From Ilex aquifolium (lineage: Eukaryota > Streptophyta > Magnoliopsida > Aquifoliales > Aquifoliaceae): a DNA stretch of 64,000 bases. Positions 11,871-22,860 of this stretch are shown here, piece after piece. The stretch spans positions 14,764,960 through 14,828,959 of the forward strand of contig OX637409.1 in assembly GCA_951799425.1 (NCBI GenBank), written 5' to 3'. Position numbers and translations under genes: made by a program. Positions within the stretch are counted from its first letter, which is position 1, and each line of letters opens with the position of its first letter. Under the pieces are notes generated by a model. The model made no database searches. It worked only from the letters and a program-made list of their open reading frames with translations, and was not told where the DNA came from.

Positions 11871-12760
11871 GGCTTTAAGAAGCACCCTTCATCACCTTTT
11901 ATTTACAAACATCGCAAAACTTTATTAATAGCCGGTTCGGATGGATAAAAATAGAAACTTTAGTGTTTCGGGTGTACTTTGACTTTGGTTTTGAGATAAA
12001 TCATAAAAATAAATTTTTTTAGGTTAAAATAACATTAAAAATGAATCCGGAACGTCGAAAAACCTTAGGGTAGTCATATGGATCAAATTGGAGATTCTTA
12101 GTGGCAAAACCGTAAATTTGGAGAAACCCAAAACAGCATGTGAACAGTATTTTTCGGGGCTGCTATGTTTAAACTCATTTTCATCTCATTTGCCCTCATT
12201 TCTTTCACTCCCCTCACACCCCCACACCTTTTGGAACCCTAGAGAGTATTAGAGAGGAAGAAAGGAAGGGAAAAAACAAGAGATTCAAGGGTGATTCAAG
12301 ATCAAATATTCTTGTTCTTCACACCAAAGCTAAGGATTCAAGGTAGGGGTTTTCTCTCATTCACTTACATTGAGGCTAGGATATTTATATATGTATGCTT
12401 TGGCTATCAATGGTATATATATATGCTATGAAATCATAATCTCTTAGGCTTTTTGCAAGGATTACATGTTTTGAACAAAGTTAGGGTTTAATACCCATGA
12501 AATCTCCTTTCTAGTTGTAAAACCCTAATTTTTGGAGAGTGATGTATTTCCTTCCTAAATGCTTTCTTTATTATGGATTTCGAAACCTTAGTGCTTTGTG
12601 TTGGGTAGAAAAATGATGTTATTGTGATCTCATGTATTTTCTTAGTTGGTTGTAGAATGGTACATGATATATTTTGGGGATTTTGGATAGATGCTTGTAA
12701 ATTGAGATAAATGTTGGAATTGTATGCTTGGGTTGGGTTGTTTGTGATGCACATGAGTGA

Positions 12761-13000
12761 GAGGTTCCTTGTAAGGATGTTCACCTCTTCCCAAGAGGTT
12801 CCCGGTAAGGATGCTTGGGAAATAATGTAGTGATTGGTGAGAGGTTCCATGTAAGGATGCTCACCCCTTCCCAAGAGGTTCCCGGTAAGGATGCTTGGAA
12901 AACAATGTAGTGATTGGTGAGAGGTTCCATGTAAGGATGCTCATCAATTCTCAAGAGGTTCCCGGTAAGGATGCTTGAGAATCAAAGATGACCGAAATGG
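12761..13000 (+). repeat. Three 80-bp repeats in the LTR
   Basis: GAGGTTCC recurs at 12761, 12841 and 12921 as part of an 80-bp unit. Each unit has two half-repeats, GAGGTTCCnTGTAAGGATG and GAGGTTCCCGGTAAGGATG. The array is conserved in the 3' LTR (about 19980-20215). A reverse-complement version with roughly 55-bp spacing is present at 4750-4880. Confidence 0.8.
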
Positions 13001-13650
13001 GGGTGGAGGTTACCACCAAGTATGCCACCTACCGGAAGAACTGTTGGGAATTGGTTATGGAAATTAATGGTTATTATTTGTATGTGATGCCCGTTTATTC
13101 ATTTAAGGAATGTTTTTAAATAAACTTGAGATCATTTTTAAATGTCACGGCTTTATTTCAAATTATGTATCTATGTTATGTTAAAAATTGAGACCGACCG
13201 TTTTAAATGTTTTGCTAAACTTTGTATGGGTTTGGGAGAATTTTTCTACAGAGCTTCATGCTCACCCCCTATCGCTAACATTTTTCAGATTACCCGCTTG
13301 AGGAGGAGGACGTAAGGGTCGAGGAGCCCGCTACTTGGGAGACTCCACTGGACGGGACTGTGGATCCTGAGGTGGACGCATAGAGCGACCTCCTTTCCTT
13401 TTGTACTAGACTAGGACATTTTTTTGGAGCATTGTGTATTCTAGCTTCTTTTGTTTATTCCGCTGCGTACTTTAATTAATTTTTGAGATGTAATAGCCAT
13501 GACTTGGGCTTATTCTTTTGGATAATGTTGTAAATAATCGTGGATGACAAATGAAGTCTTGTTTCTTAAGGGATTATATTAGTACTCTCATGATATGATT
13601 GGTTTTAGAATGTAATGCCGTCCATGGTGTGTTTTGGGGTGTTACAAAGT

Positions 13651-13663
13651 TGGTATCAGAGCC
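13651..13663 (+). promoter_or_regulatory. Primer-binding site, initiator tRNA-Met type
   Basis: TGGTATCAGAGCC lies four bases after the end of the 5' LTR. It is the canonical plant LTR-retrotransposon sequence complementary to the 3' end of initiator methionine tRNA and fixes the plus orientation of the element. Confidence 0.9.
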
Positions 13664-13834
13664 TAGGCTTTAGGTCTTACATGGGAACTGTAGGTTATGG
13701 ATCACCACTAGAGCCTTAGGACTAGGTTGGATAAAAATTCTTGAGTTAGATTTTCACACGTCCTATGTTTTAGATTAAAGTGATAGTGGGATGTCCTGTA
13801 CATCAATGAACTAAGTTGTATATTGATGTGCAAA

Positions 13835-15450
13835 ATGGACGGTGAATGAGGACGAAGACGTGGACGTGAACGAGGACGAGGACGAGGACGTGGACGTGAA
13901 CGTGGATGTGTACGTGAACGTGGAAGTGTACGTGAACGTGGATGTGGGCGTGGTCGTGGAGGTCAAGTCAATCCACCACCACCGCCACCTCCCGATGCCT
14001 TGAATGTCATATATCAATGCTTGAGGGAGCTCACCACTTTGGTACAAAACCAAAATGGGAACAATAACCATAATGGTGGAGCTCATCCACTCGCTCAAGT
14101 ACCAGGCAATGGGAACGGAGACCGAAGGATGATAGCTCTTCAGGAATTCTTGAGGTAACATACACCCAATTTCCAAGGGAGCTCCAATTCTTTGGATGCG
14201 GATAGGTGGATACGGCGGGTGAAGAAAGTGTGTGACGACATGGGAGTTGCCGAAGACTTGAGGGTTGGCTTGGCAACCTACTTGTTAGAGGGGGAGGCTG
14301 ACTATTGGTGGGATTCGGTTAAGAGACGAAGGGACACCGATGCACTCACTTGGGAAGAGTTCGATTAACTTTTCCAAGATAAGTACTTTTCTGAATCGGT
14401 CAGAGACCGAATGAAGGTTGATTCTTGCACTACGACAGGGCAGTATGACGGTGGCCGAGTACGAGATGAGGTTTGACGAGCTCTCCCGTTATGCTACGGG
14501 ATTTATATCTACTGAGACCGACAGGGCCAAACGCTTTGAGCAGGGATTGAGGCCTGTCATCCGGGAGAAGTCGGTGGCCCTCAAGATCCGGGAGTATGGG
14601 GACCTGGTTGACCGACCTGCATTGGTGGAGAGAGATATAGAGGACAGCCAGTAGCGACAGAGCTTCACGAGAGGAGGTCCGATCAGGACGGACCCTAGCA
14701 CCAGTGGAGTGCAGCGAGCAGCACCATACTGAAGTCCAGACCAGGCAGGTGGACAGAGACTTCTGACAGCTCGAGGAGATGAAGTGACTCAGACTAGAAC
14801 AAGCACTGACTCGCGCCAATGCTTTGCATGCGGAGAGTATGGACACTTCAAACATAGATGCCACTCGTTTCCCCCAAGGACCAAACAAGCAACCGAGCAA
14901 GTACCAGCAAACAAGCCACCTCTACAAAGGCCAGCACAGTAGAGACCTCAGATAGCTCGAGGAGCGGGAGGCGTACCAGAGAGAGTAGGCACGGATGCAC
15001 GCCGATGCTTTGCCTGTGGAGGTGTTGGGCACTTCAAAGATAATTGTCCATTGCTTTCCACCAAGACCAATCAAGCAACTGGGCGAGTGAATGCAAACAG
15101 GCCACCGCTACGACATCCATTACCACCACAGAGACCGATACAAGCTCATGCCCCCGGCGGCGCCAATCAAGGAAGGGTTTTTGCTTTGACTCAACCGGAG
15201 GAAGATGCCTCCAACGCCGTTGTGGAAGGTATTGTTCTTCTCTACCATTCTTGGGCCCGAATTTTATTGGATTCCTATGCGACTCATTCTTTTATACGTA
15301 CTGCGGACGCTGTGGAATTGGGATTGGGTTCCGAGGAGCTAGAACATGCTTTATATGTTGACTTGCCTACGGGAGAACAGTGGGATACCAAGCTGGTCTG
15401 TAAGGGTTACGTGCAAGCGAATTACATTTCAGTTACCAGTAGGTTTACTT
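13835..15450 (+). pseudogene. Decayed gag and protease of the Tekay-like element
   Basis: An ATG at 13835 opens a frame with an Arg/Gly-repeat N-terminus, interrupted after four codons by a stop. It continues through the retrotransposon gag domain (ADRWIRRVKKV near 14200, EADYWWDSVKRR near 14300, then after a frameshift near 14415 EYEMRFDELSRYA). Two CCHC zinc knuckles follow: CFACGEYGHFKHRC (14820-14861) and CFACGGVGHFKDNC (15006-15047). A protease-like segment ILLDSYATHSFI starts at 15261. The family has D-[ST]-G at the protease active site; here Gly is Tyr, so the protease should be inactive. At least five stops and frame changes are visible. Homology ends near 15430, before any RT motif. 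Confidence 0.85.
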
Positions 15451-15596
15451 ATATGTATTTCTTTGACTCTAAATGTTATATGTATGCTATCCAATCCTTG
15501 ATTCTTACTATTGTTGAAATTAATGCCATGTGGAAAATAATGTGATGGTTGGGTAACCCTTAAGTCGCCTTGCTTGCTACCAAACCCTAGTTTTCA

Positions 15597-17765
15597 AGAG
15601 AAATGTGTTTTTCTCTTGATTTCTCCTTTGTTCTTGATTTCCACCCTTGATATTTGTTTGTTATTGATTTCAATACCTGATTGTTCCTTATTTTTAATTC
15701 TAAGCTTGATATTCGTTGTTATGGATTTCAAGAAGTGATTGTTCCTTTGTTCTTGATTTCCAAGCTTAATATTCATTTGTTCTTGATATCCAAATTTGAT
15801 ATGCACTTGGTAGTGACTATAACCCTTGTGATTCAATTATTCTCAATATTCAATACTTGATATTCTTTATTCTTGGTTCCAAGACTTGAGTGTTCTTTTG
15901 GTCTTGATTTCTAAGCTTCATAATCCTTTGTTCTTGATTTCACACCTTGATAGTCGTTTGTTATTGATTTCCATACATGATTGTTCCGTTAAATCTTAAT
16001 TTCTCATTTGTTCATGACTTTCAAGCTTGATACGCCTTTATTCTTGATTTCCAAGCTTAATATTCATTTGCTCTTGATAGCCAATTTTGATATTCATTTG
16101 ATTGATTCTAACTATTGTAATTCATGTATTCTTGATATTCAATACTTGACATCCTTTGGTTCTTGATTTCAAGACTTGGTTGTTCCTTTGTTTTTAATTT
16201 CCCCAGGCTTGATGATCCATTGGTTCTTGATAGCCAAATTTAATATTCATTTGTTATTGATTCTAACCCTTGTGATTCATTTATTCTTGATATTCAATAC
16301 TTGATATTCATTGGTTCTTGATTTCAAGACTTGACATTCAATTGCTCTTGATTTCAATACTTGATTTCTCCTTATCCTTTGTTCTTGATTTCCAAACTTA
16401 ATATTCATTTGTTCTTGATATCCAAATTTGATATGCACTTGGTAGTGACTATAACCCTTGTGATTCAATTATTCTCAATATTCAATACTTGATATTCTTT
16501 ATTCTTGGTTCCAAGACTTGAGTGTTCTTTTGGTCTTGATTTCTAAGCTTCATAATCCTTTGTTCTTGATTTCACACCTTGATAGTCGTTTGTTATTGAT
16601 TTCCATACATGATTGTTCCGTTAAATCTTAATTTCTCATTTGTTCATGACTTTCAAGCTTGATACGCCTTTATTCTTGATTTCCAAGCTTAATATTCATT
16701 TGCTCTTGATAGCCAATTTTGATATTCATTTGATTGATTCTAACTATTGTAATTCATGTATTCTTGATATTCAATACTTGACATCCTTTGGTTCTTGATT
16801 TCAAGACTTGGTTGTTCCTTTGTTTTTAATTTCCCCAGGCTTGATGATCCATTGGTTCTTGATAGCCAAATTTAATATTCATTTGTTATTGATTCTAACC
16901 CTTGTGATTCATTTATTCTTGATATTCAATACTTGATATTCATTGGTTCTTGATTTCAAGACTTGACATTCAATTGCTCTTGATTTCAATACTTGATTTC
17001 TCCTTATCCTTTGTTCTTGATTTCCAAACTTAATATTCATTTGTTCTTGATATCCAAATTTGATATGCACTTGGTAGTGACTATAACCCTTGTGATTCAA
17101 TTATTCTCAATATTCAATACTTGATATTCTTTATTCTTGGTTCCAAGACTTGAGTGTTCTTTTGGTCTTGATTTCTAAGCTTCATAATCCTTTGTTCTTG
17201 ATTTCACACCTTGATAGTCGTTTGTTATTGATTTCCATACATGATTGTTCCGTTAAATCTTAATTTCTCATTTGTTCATGACTTTCAAGCTTGATACGCC
17301 TTTATTCTTGATTTCCAAGCTTAATATTCATTTGCTCTTGATAGCCAATTTTGATATTCATTTGATTGATTCTAACTATTGTAATTCATGTATTCTTGAT
17401 ATTCAATACTTGACATCCTTTGGTTCTTGATTTCAAGACTTGGTTGTTCCTTTGTTTTTAATTTCCCCAGGCTTGATGATCCATTGGTTCTTGATAGCCA
17501 AATTTAATATTCATTTGTTATTGATTCTAACCCTTGTGATTCATTTATTCTTGATATTCAATACTTGATATTCATTGGTTCTTGATTTCAAGACTTGACA
17601 TTCAATTGCTCTTGATTTCAATACTTGATTTCTCCTTATCCTTGAGTTCAAAACTTGATACTCTTTAGTTCTTGGTTACAAAGTTTGATATGCATTTGTT
17701 ATTGACTCCAAGACTCGATTGTTACTTTGTTCTTGATTCCAAAGCTTGATTATTTATTTGTTCCT
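15597..17765 (+). repeat. 30-bp tandem array with a 632-bp higher-order unit, replacing pol
   Basis: The monomer is about 30 bp, of the form TGTTCTTGATTTCCAAGCTT plus about ten AT-rich bases, with many variants. Superimposed on it is a 632-bp higher-order repeat of three nearly identical copies: about 15745-16376, 16377-17008 and 17009-17640. For example, the CATTTGTTCTTGATATCC block recurs every 632 bp. Repeated open frames on the minus strand at 15836, 16468 and 17100 are by-products. The block occupies the position where RT, RNase H and the integrase core lie in a full-length chromovirus. Confidence 0.9.
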
Positions 17766-17839
17766 TAATTCAAAATTCTAACGATTGGTATTGACCAATA
17801 AAATGGTATTTTCGATGATATTATGTTAATTTTTCTTAA

Positions 17840-18269
17840 ATTATTTCGTTGGAAAAATGTATGTGGATTTGGGTCGCCTAAGAAAGGAGTGTTTAGATTC
17901 GGCAAGAAGGGCAAGTTAGCGGCAAGATATACCGGACCGTTTGAGGTAATCAAAGAGGTAGGCAAGGCGGCATATCAACTTCGACTACCAGCCCAGCTAT
18001 CCGGAGTACATGACGTGTTCCACGTGTCCATGTTGAGAAGGTGTCACTCGGATGCAACTCCAGTCGTGAACTTGGAGGAGATTGAAATTCAAGACGGAGC
18101 AACCTACGCAGAACAACCGGTAGAAATTCTCGACGCCCAGGAAAAAGTGCTTCGCAACAAAGTTATCAGATTGGTGAAGGTTTTGTGGCAACACCATAAA
18201 GTGGAGGAAGCTACATGGGAACCGGAGCAAGAAATGCGGGAGAAGTATCCATATTTGTTCGCTACTTGA
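17840..18269 (+). pseudogene. Integrase C-terminus and chromodomain-like end of a Tekay-type polyprotein
   Basis: The open frame reads as the conserved end of plant chromovirus integrases: KGVFRFGKKGKLAARYTGPF, then LSGVHDVFHVSMLRR, EQPVEILD, LRNKVIRLVKVLWQHH and VEEATWEPEQEMREKYP. The last block is the chromodomain-related tail seen in Tekay/Del elements. The segment is open for about 140 codons and ends at TGA 18267-18269, shortly before the polypurine tract. It has no integrase HHCC or DDE motifs upstream, because tandem repeats take their place. It is probably no longer translated as part of a polyprotein. Confidence 0.85.
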
Positions 18270-18296
18270 GGTAAGTTTCGAGGACGAAACTTTCTT

Positions 18297-18310
18297 TAAA
18301 GGGGGTGGAT
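18297..18310 (+). promoter_or_regulatory. Polypurine tract of the Tekay-like element
   Basis: TAAAGGGGGTGGAT lies immediately before the 3' LTR. Its position and composition match the plus-strand priming site of LTR retrotransposons. Confidence 0.85.
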
Positions 18311-20833
18311 TGTAACACCCTGCATTTTCTTTTATATATGTATATAGATATATAGTAAATAATTGTTGTAAAAATGTGGATATGTGTAGTGATGTGTGTT
18401 TCAATTTGGTAGATTGGAAAAGTAGAGATTTAATATGTTAGTGGAAATAATAGTTGAAATTTAGTTTTAATAAGTGAAAATATGAAATTTTAGGTCCTAG
18501 AACTTGTATTAAATAGGTTTGGTGTAGAAATATGTGTTGGAGATGTTTGTGATGGATTTGGTTGGCTTAGGAATGGATTGGAAATGGAAAAGGGATGAAA
18601 CAGCACGTGAACAGTGCACTGACTGCAACTTCAAGCGCGATTTCAACCTTGATTCAGTCAATATCTCTCAAAACTCAAAACATGAAAGTTGTAGAGCTCT
18701 TTCTTAGAATTCCATATCACCTTGAATCATATCAATCGGAGCTCGGATGAGAGAGTTATGCCCAGATAACGAAGCAATGTCAAAACAGTCCAATTAGCTT
18801 AAACAGTGCACGTGAACAGTACACTGGCCGCAACTTCAAGCTCAATTTAGACCTTGATTCAGTCAATATATCTCACACCTCAAAACATGAAAGTTGTAGA
18901 TATCTTTCTTAGCATTCCATATCATCTTGAATCATCTCAATCGGAGCTTGGATGAGAGAGTTATGCCCAGATAACGGAGCGATGTCGAAATAGTCAAATT
19001 AGCTTCATTTTGCATTTAACGTCTCAATTTGCATCCTAAATCAAAATATAAGAATAATGAGTACTTTTAGGCTTCAAATAATTATAAAAGGCTTTAAGAA
19101 GCACCCTTCATCACCTTTTATTTACAAACATCGCAAAACTTTATTAATAGCCGGTTCGGATGGATAAAAATAGAAACTTTAGTGTTTCGGGTGTACGTTG
19201 ACTTTGGTTTTGAGATAAATCATAAAAATAAATGTTTTTAGGTTAAAATAACATTAAAAATGAATCCGGAACGTCGAAAAATCTTAGGGTAGTCATATGG
19301 ATCAAATTTGAGATTCTTAGTGGCAAAACCGTAAATTTGGAGAAACCCAAAATAGCATGTGAACAATATTTTTGGGGGCTGCTATGTTTAAACTCATTTT
19401 CATCTCATTTTCCCTCATTTCTTTCACTCCCCTCACACACCCACACCTCTTGGAACCCTAGAGAGCATTAGAGAGGAAGAAAGGAAGGGAAAAAACAAGA
19501 GATTCAAGGGTGATTCAAGATCAAATATTCTTGTTCTTCACACCAAAGCTAAGGATTCAAGGTAGGGGTTTTCTCTCATTCACTTACATTGAGGTTAGGA
19601 TATTTATATATGTATGCTTTGGCTATCAATGATATATATATATGCTATGAAATCATCCTCTCTTAGGCTTTTTGCAAGGATTACATGTTTTGAACAAAGT
19701 TAGGGTTTAATACCCATGAAATCTCCTTTCTAGTTTTAAAACCCTAATTTTTGGAGAGTGATGTATTTCCTTCCTAAATGCTTTCTTTATTATGGATTTC
19801 AAAACCTTAGTGCTTTGTGTTGGGTAGAAAAATGATGTTATTGTGATCTCATGTATTTTCTTAGTTAGTTGTGGAATGGTACATGATATATTTTGGGGAT
19901 TTTGGATAGATGCTTGTAAATTGAGATAAATGTTGGAATTGTATGCTTGGGTTGGGTTGTTTGTGATGCACATGAGTGAGATGTTCCTTGTAAGGATGCT
20001 CACCTCTTCCCAAGAGGTTCCCGGTAAGGATGCTTGGGAAACAATGTAGTGATTGGTGAGAGGTTCCATGTAAGGATGCTCACCCCTTCCCAAGAGGTTC
20101 CCGGTAAGGATGCTTGGGAAACAATGTAGTGTTTGGTGAGAGGTTCCATGTAAGGATGCTCATCCATTCTCAAGAGGTTTCCGGTAAGGATGCCTGAGAA
20201 TCAAAGATGACCAAAGGGAGGGTGGAAGTTACCACCAAGTATGCCACCTACCGGAAGAACTGTTGGGAATTGGTTATGGAAATTAATGGTTATTATTTGT
20301 ATGTGGTGCCCGTTTATTCATTTAAGGAATGTTTTTAAATAAATTGAGATCCTTTTTAAATGTCAGGGTTTTATTTCAAATTATGTATCTATGTTATGTT
20401 AAAAATTGAGACCGACCGTTTTAAATGCTTTGATAAACCTTGTATGGGTTTGGGAGAATTTTTCTACAGAGCTTCATGCTCACCCCCTATCGCTAACATT
20501 TTTCAGATTACCCGCTTGAGGAGGAGGATGTAAGGGTCGAGGAGCCCGTTACTTGGGGGACTCCACTGGACGGGAGTGTGGATCCCGAGGTGGACGGATA
20601 GAGCGACCTCCTTTCCTTTTGTACTAGACTAGGATATTCTTTTGGAGCATTGTGTAGTCTAGCTTCTTTTGTTTATTCCGCTGCGTACTTTAATTAATTT
20701 TTGAGATGTAATAGCCATGACTTGGGCTTATTCTTTTGGACAATGTTGTAAATATTCGTGGATGACAAATGAAGTCTTGTTTCTTAAGAGATTATATTAA
20801 AATGTCGTCCAGGGTGTGTTTTGGGGTGTTACT
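18311..20833 (+). mobile_element. 3' LTR of the Tekay-like element
   Basis: It aligns over its whole length with 11092-13646. It begins TGTAACACCC and ends TGTTACT, where the last base should be A. The duplication TAAGG follows at 20834. By eye the two LTRs differ at scattered single bases plus about 32 bp of net length difference, so the insertion is not very recent. Confidence 0.9.
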
Positions 20834-20838
20834 TAAGG

Positions 20839-22488
20839 TATTTTTCAAAAATATTAACTCCACATACCTTCGTCTCAACCTCACCTTACCTCACCCCACT
20901 CAAGAGATTTGTTGGAATATTGGTTATTGGTTTCTTAGCACCCAAAATTCATGTATACTACCCATACAGACAGATATCATCAAACCAACACCGATTCACG
21001 AATGAACCATCCCCGGATAACCTTTTGGGTCTTTCACTCTAGGGTCTCATCGCCCTTCTTGCTTTTCAGGGGGGATGTGTAAGACACAACTTGTGATGCC
21101 ACACAGGCCTTCACCGAAAACCACTACCATCACCAATCCCCCCTAGGACTAATAGCCACCTTGGTAACCCCCTCAAAGGCCCCCAACCGTCTACTAATCA
21201 TCTGCTTGTCGGTACCGAGCATGCAAGTTTCAAATCATAATTTCATGATCACCTTCCATTCCCAACACCAACCACAACTTCGACACTTTTAAAAAAATAC
21301 ATAGTTTTACAAAATCTCACATTTGTATTTCCAACATAACACATTTTTAAAATAACTCACACACACACTAAAAATAAAATACGTACCCTTTTTATAGCAA
21401 ATTTCGCAAATCAAATGATTGAGAAGTTATATACATCAACACCACCCTTTCCATACTTTAAAATAACTCAACAATACCCAAAATCATGGTAAAATATACT
21501 CAATCATATCATAAAAATCAATACCACTTTCCACAATTTATCATTTCAATACTTATAGTCGCTTTGGCATTTTATCAAACACATGCTAGGCATAAAATTT
21601 TCAAATACACATTTACAAAGTAACATACTCATTCTTAAGAGATAAATCAAATACATTATATACAAAATCACATATATTCTAAAGAATCCAAAATCTTAAG
21701 TTCAATCAAACACCTGTAACAAAAATCAAGTTAGGGTTTCAAACCCACAATACTCAAATTCATTTAATGCATGTATGTTTACAAATCCATAGTAAACTCA
21801 TCATTTAATTAAGATCCAAAGCATGTATTTAGTTCATACTAAACAAATAGATATAGAACATACATGAGATGCATCAATGTATATGCAAGAGAAAGGAAAA
21901 CCCTACCTCAAAACTCAAGAACCCAAGCTCCAACTTCAAATGTCCAAGTGGATCCAAGAATCCCAAGTAATGTTCTTAGATTTTCAAACAAAAACTCAAG
22001 CTCTAGAGACCTTGTTCTTCCCTTTTCTCTTTCCCTTTATCTTGTCCTAGGTTTCTAAGAAGAATTGGGTGAGAATGGAAAGAAAAATGGGACAAATGGG
22101 GCTGAAAATGGTGTTTTAAAACCAGCAAATCCCGAATTTTACTGTTCATAGGGGCCAAAAATTGTATTTTTCTCTGAAATTACGGTTTTGCCCCTAAATA
22201 TCTCCAATTTGATCTCTATGACTACCATAAGGTTTTTAGACGTTCCGGATTCATTTTTAATATTATTTTAACCTAAAAACATTTAGTTTTATGATTTATC
22301 TCAAAACCAAAGTCAATTTACACCTGAAAACTCTAAAGTTACCATTTTACCCCTCTGAACCACTATATGCGCTAAATGTCTATTCCAAGGTTTTCGGACC
22401 TCCCAGATTCAATCGTAATATTATTTTTATTTGCGTGTTTTTATATCAATTAACGTCTCCGAAAAGAAAAAAAAATCGGGACGTTACA
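20839..22488 (-). mobile_element. Left LTR of the host element, second part
   Basis: This is the continuation of the LTR split by the nested element. The module at about 21890-22340 (GAAAACCCTACC ... GTTTTTAGACGTTCCGGATT ... AAAGTCAA) is the reverse complement of 11950-12340 in the Tekay-like LTR. The end reads CGGGACGTTACA (22477-22488). It is followed after two bases by a primer-binding site on the plus strand. By homology the LTR is inverted, but by position it acts as the left LTR of the 10086-24082 element. Confidence 0.6.
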
Positions 22489-22860
22489 AATGGTATTAGA
22501 GCCTAGGCTTCAGATATTATATGAGATTTGTGGGAAGTGAGTTCACTGTGTTTTCGTTGTGAGATCAAACAACTAGGGAAAAAAAAAGATTGGCGGTGCA
22601 AGTTCTGAACGCTTGGAAAAGATGAAAATATAGTGAAATTGGTGTGGTATATAGCAGAGACTTTGGTTCAGTGAACGGACAGAAAGTTAGTGTAATTACA
22701 CCTTTATTGAAAATAAAATTCAATAACACCCCTTTCTTTTGAACAATAAACACTTTATATTCTTTTTCTTTCTTGTGTTACACTTCGAACCCCAACAAAT
22801 TTTGGGATTCTTGGTGAATTAAAGAATTTCGGGGACGAAATTTTTTGAAGGAGGGTAGAT
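22489..22860 (+). other. 372-bp internal region with primer-binding site and polypurine tract
   Basis: TGGTATTAGAGCCTAGGCTT at 22491-22510 is a one-mismatch version of the iMet primer site; the following leader resembles that of the Tekay-like element at 13651. From 22709 the sequence is the internal 3' end shared with 1-152, ending in the polypurine tract at 22848-22860. No gag or pol lies between. It is either a large internal deletion or a TRIM-like non-autonomous design with long LTRs. Confidence 0.7.

Larger units (their letters stand above)
11092..13646 (+). mobile_element. 5' LTR of the Tekay-like element
   Basis: The LTR runs from TGTAACACCCC to GGGGTGTTACA, so its termini are inverted repeats. 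U3 holds two copies of a roughly 205-bp unit, followed by a TATA box at 11864. A region with three 80-bp repeats lies at 12761-13000. It aligns end to end with 18311-20833. The largest difference seen is a roughly 30-bp segment near 13590-13615 that the 3' LTR lacks. Confidence 0.9.
11092..20833 (+). mobile_element. Tekay/Del-like gypsy element, defective, with complete LTRs and target duplication
   Basis: The element is delimited by the 5-bp duplication TAAGG (11087-11091 and 20834-20838). It has LTRs of 2555 and 2523 bp, an iMet primer-binding site at 13651 and a polypurine tract at about 18297-18310. The internal region (13647-18310) carries gag with two CCHC knuckles, a protease remnant, and the integrase C-terminal/chromodomain end. 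It has no reverse transcriptase, RNase H or integrase catalytic core. A 2.2-kb tandem-repeat block takes that place. It could not move without a helper element. Confidence 0.9.

Noticed and set aside
12488-12874. 128-codon minus-strand frame, repeated at 19707-20093
   Set aside because: It lies antisense inside the two LTR copies, partly over the 80-bp repeats, and has no family motif. The duplication reflects the LTRs.
15594-17100. Three similar minus-strand frames 632 bp apart
   Set aside because: They are by-products of the higher-order tandem array.
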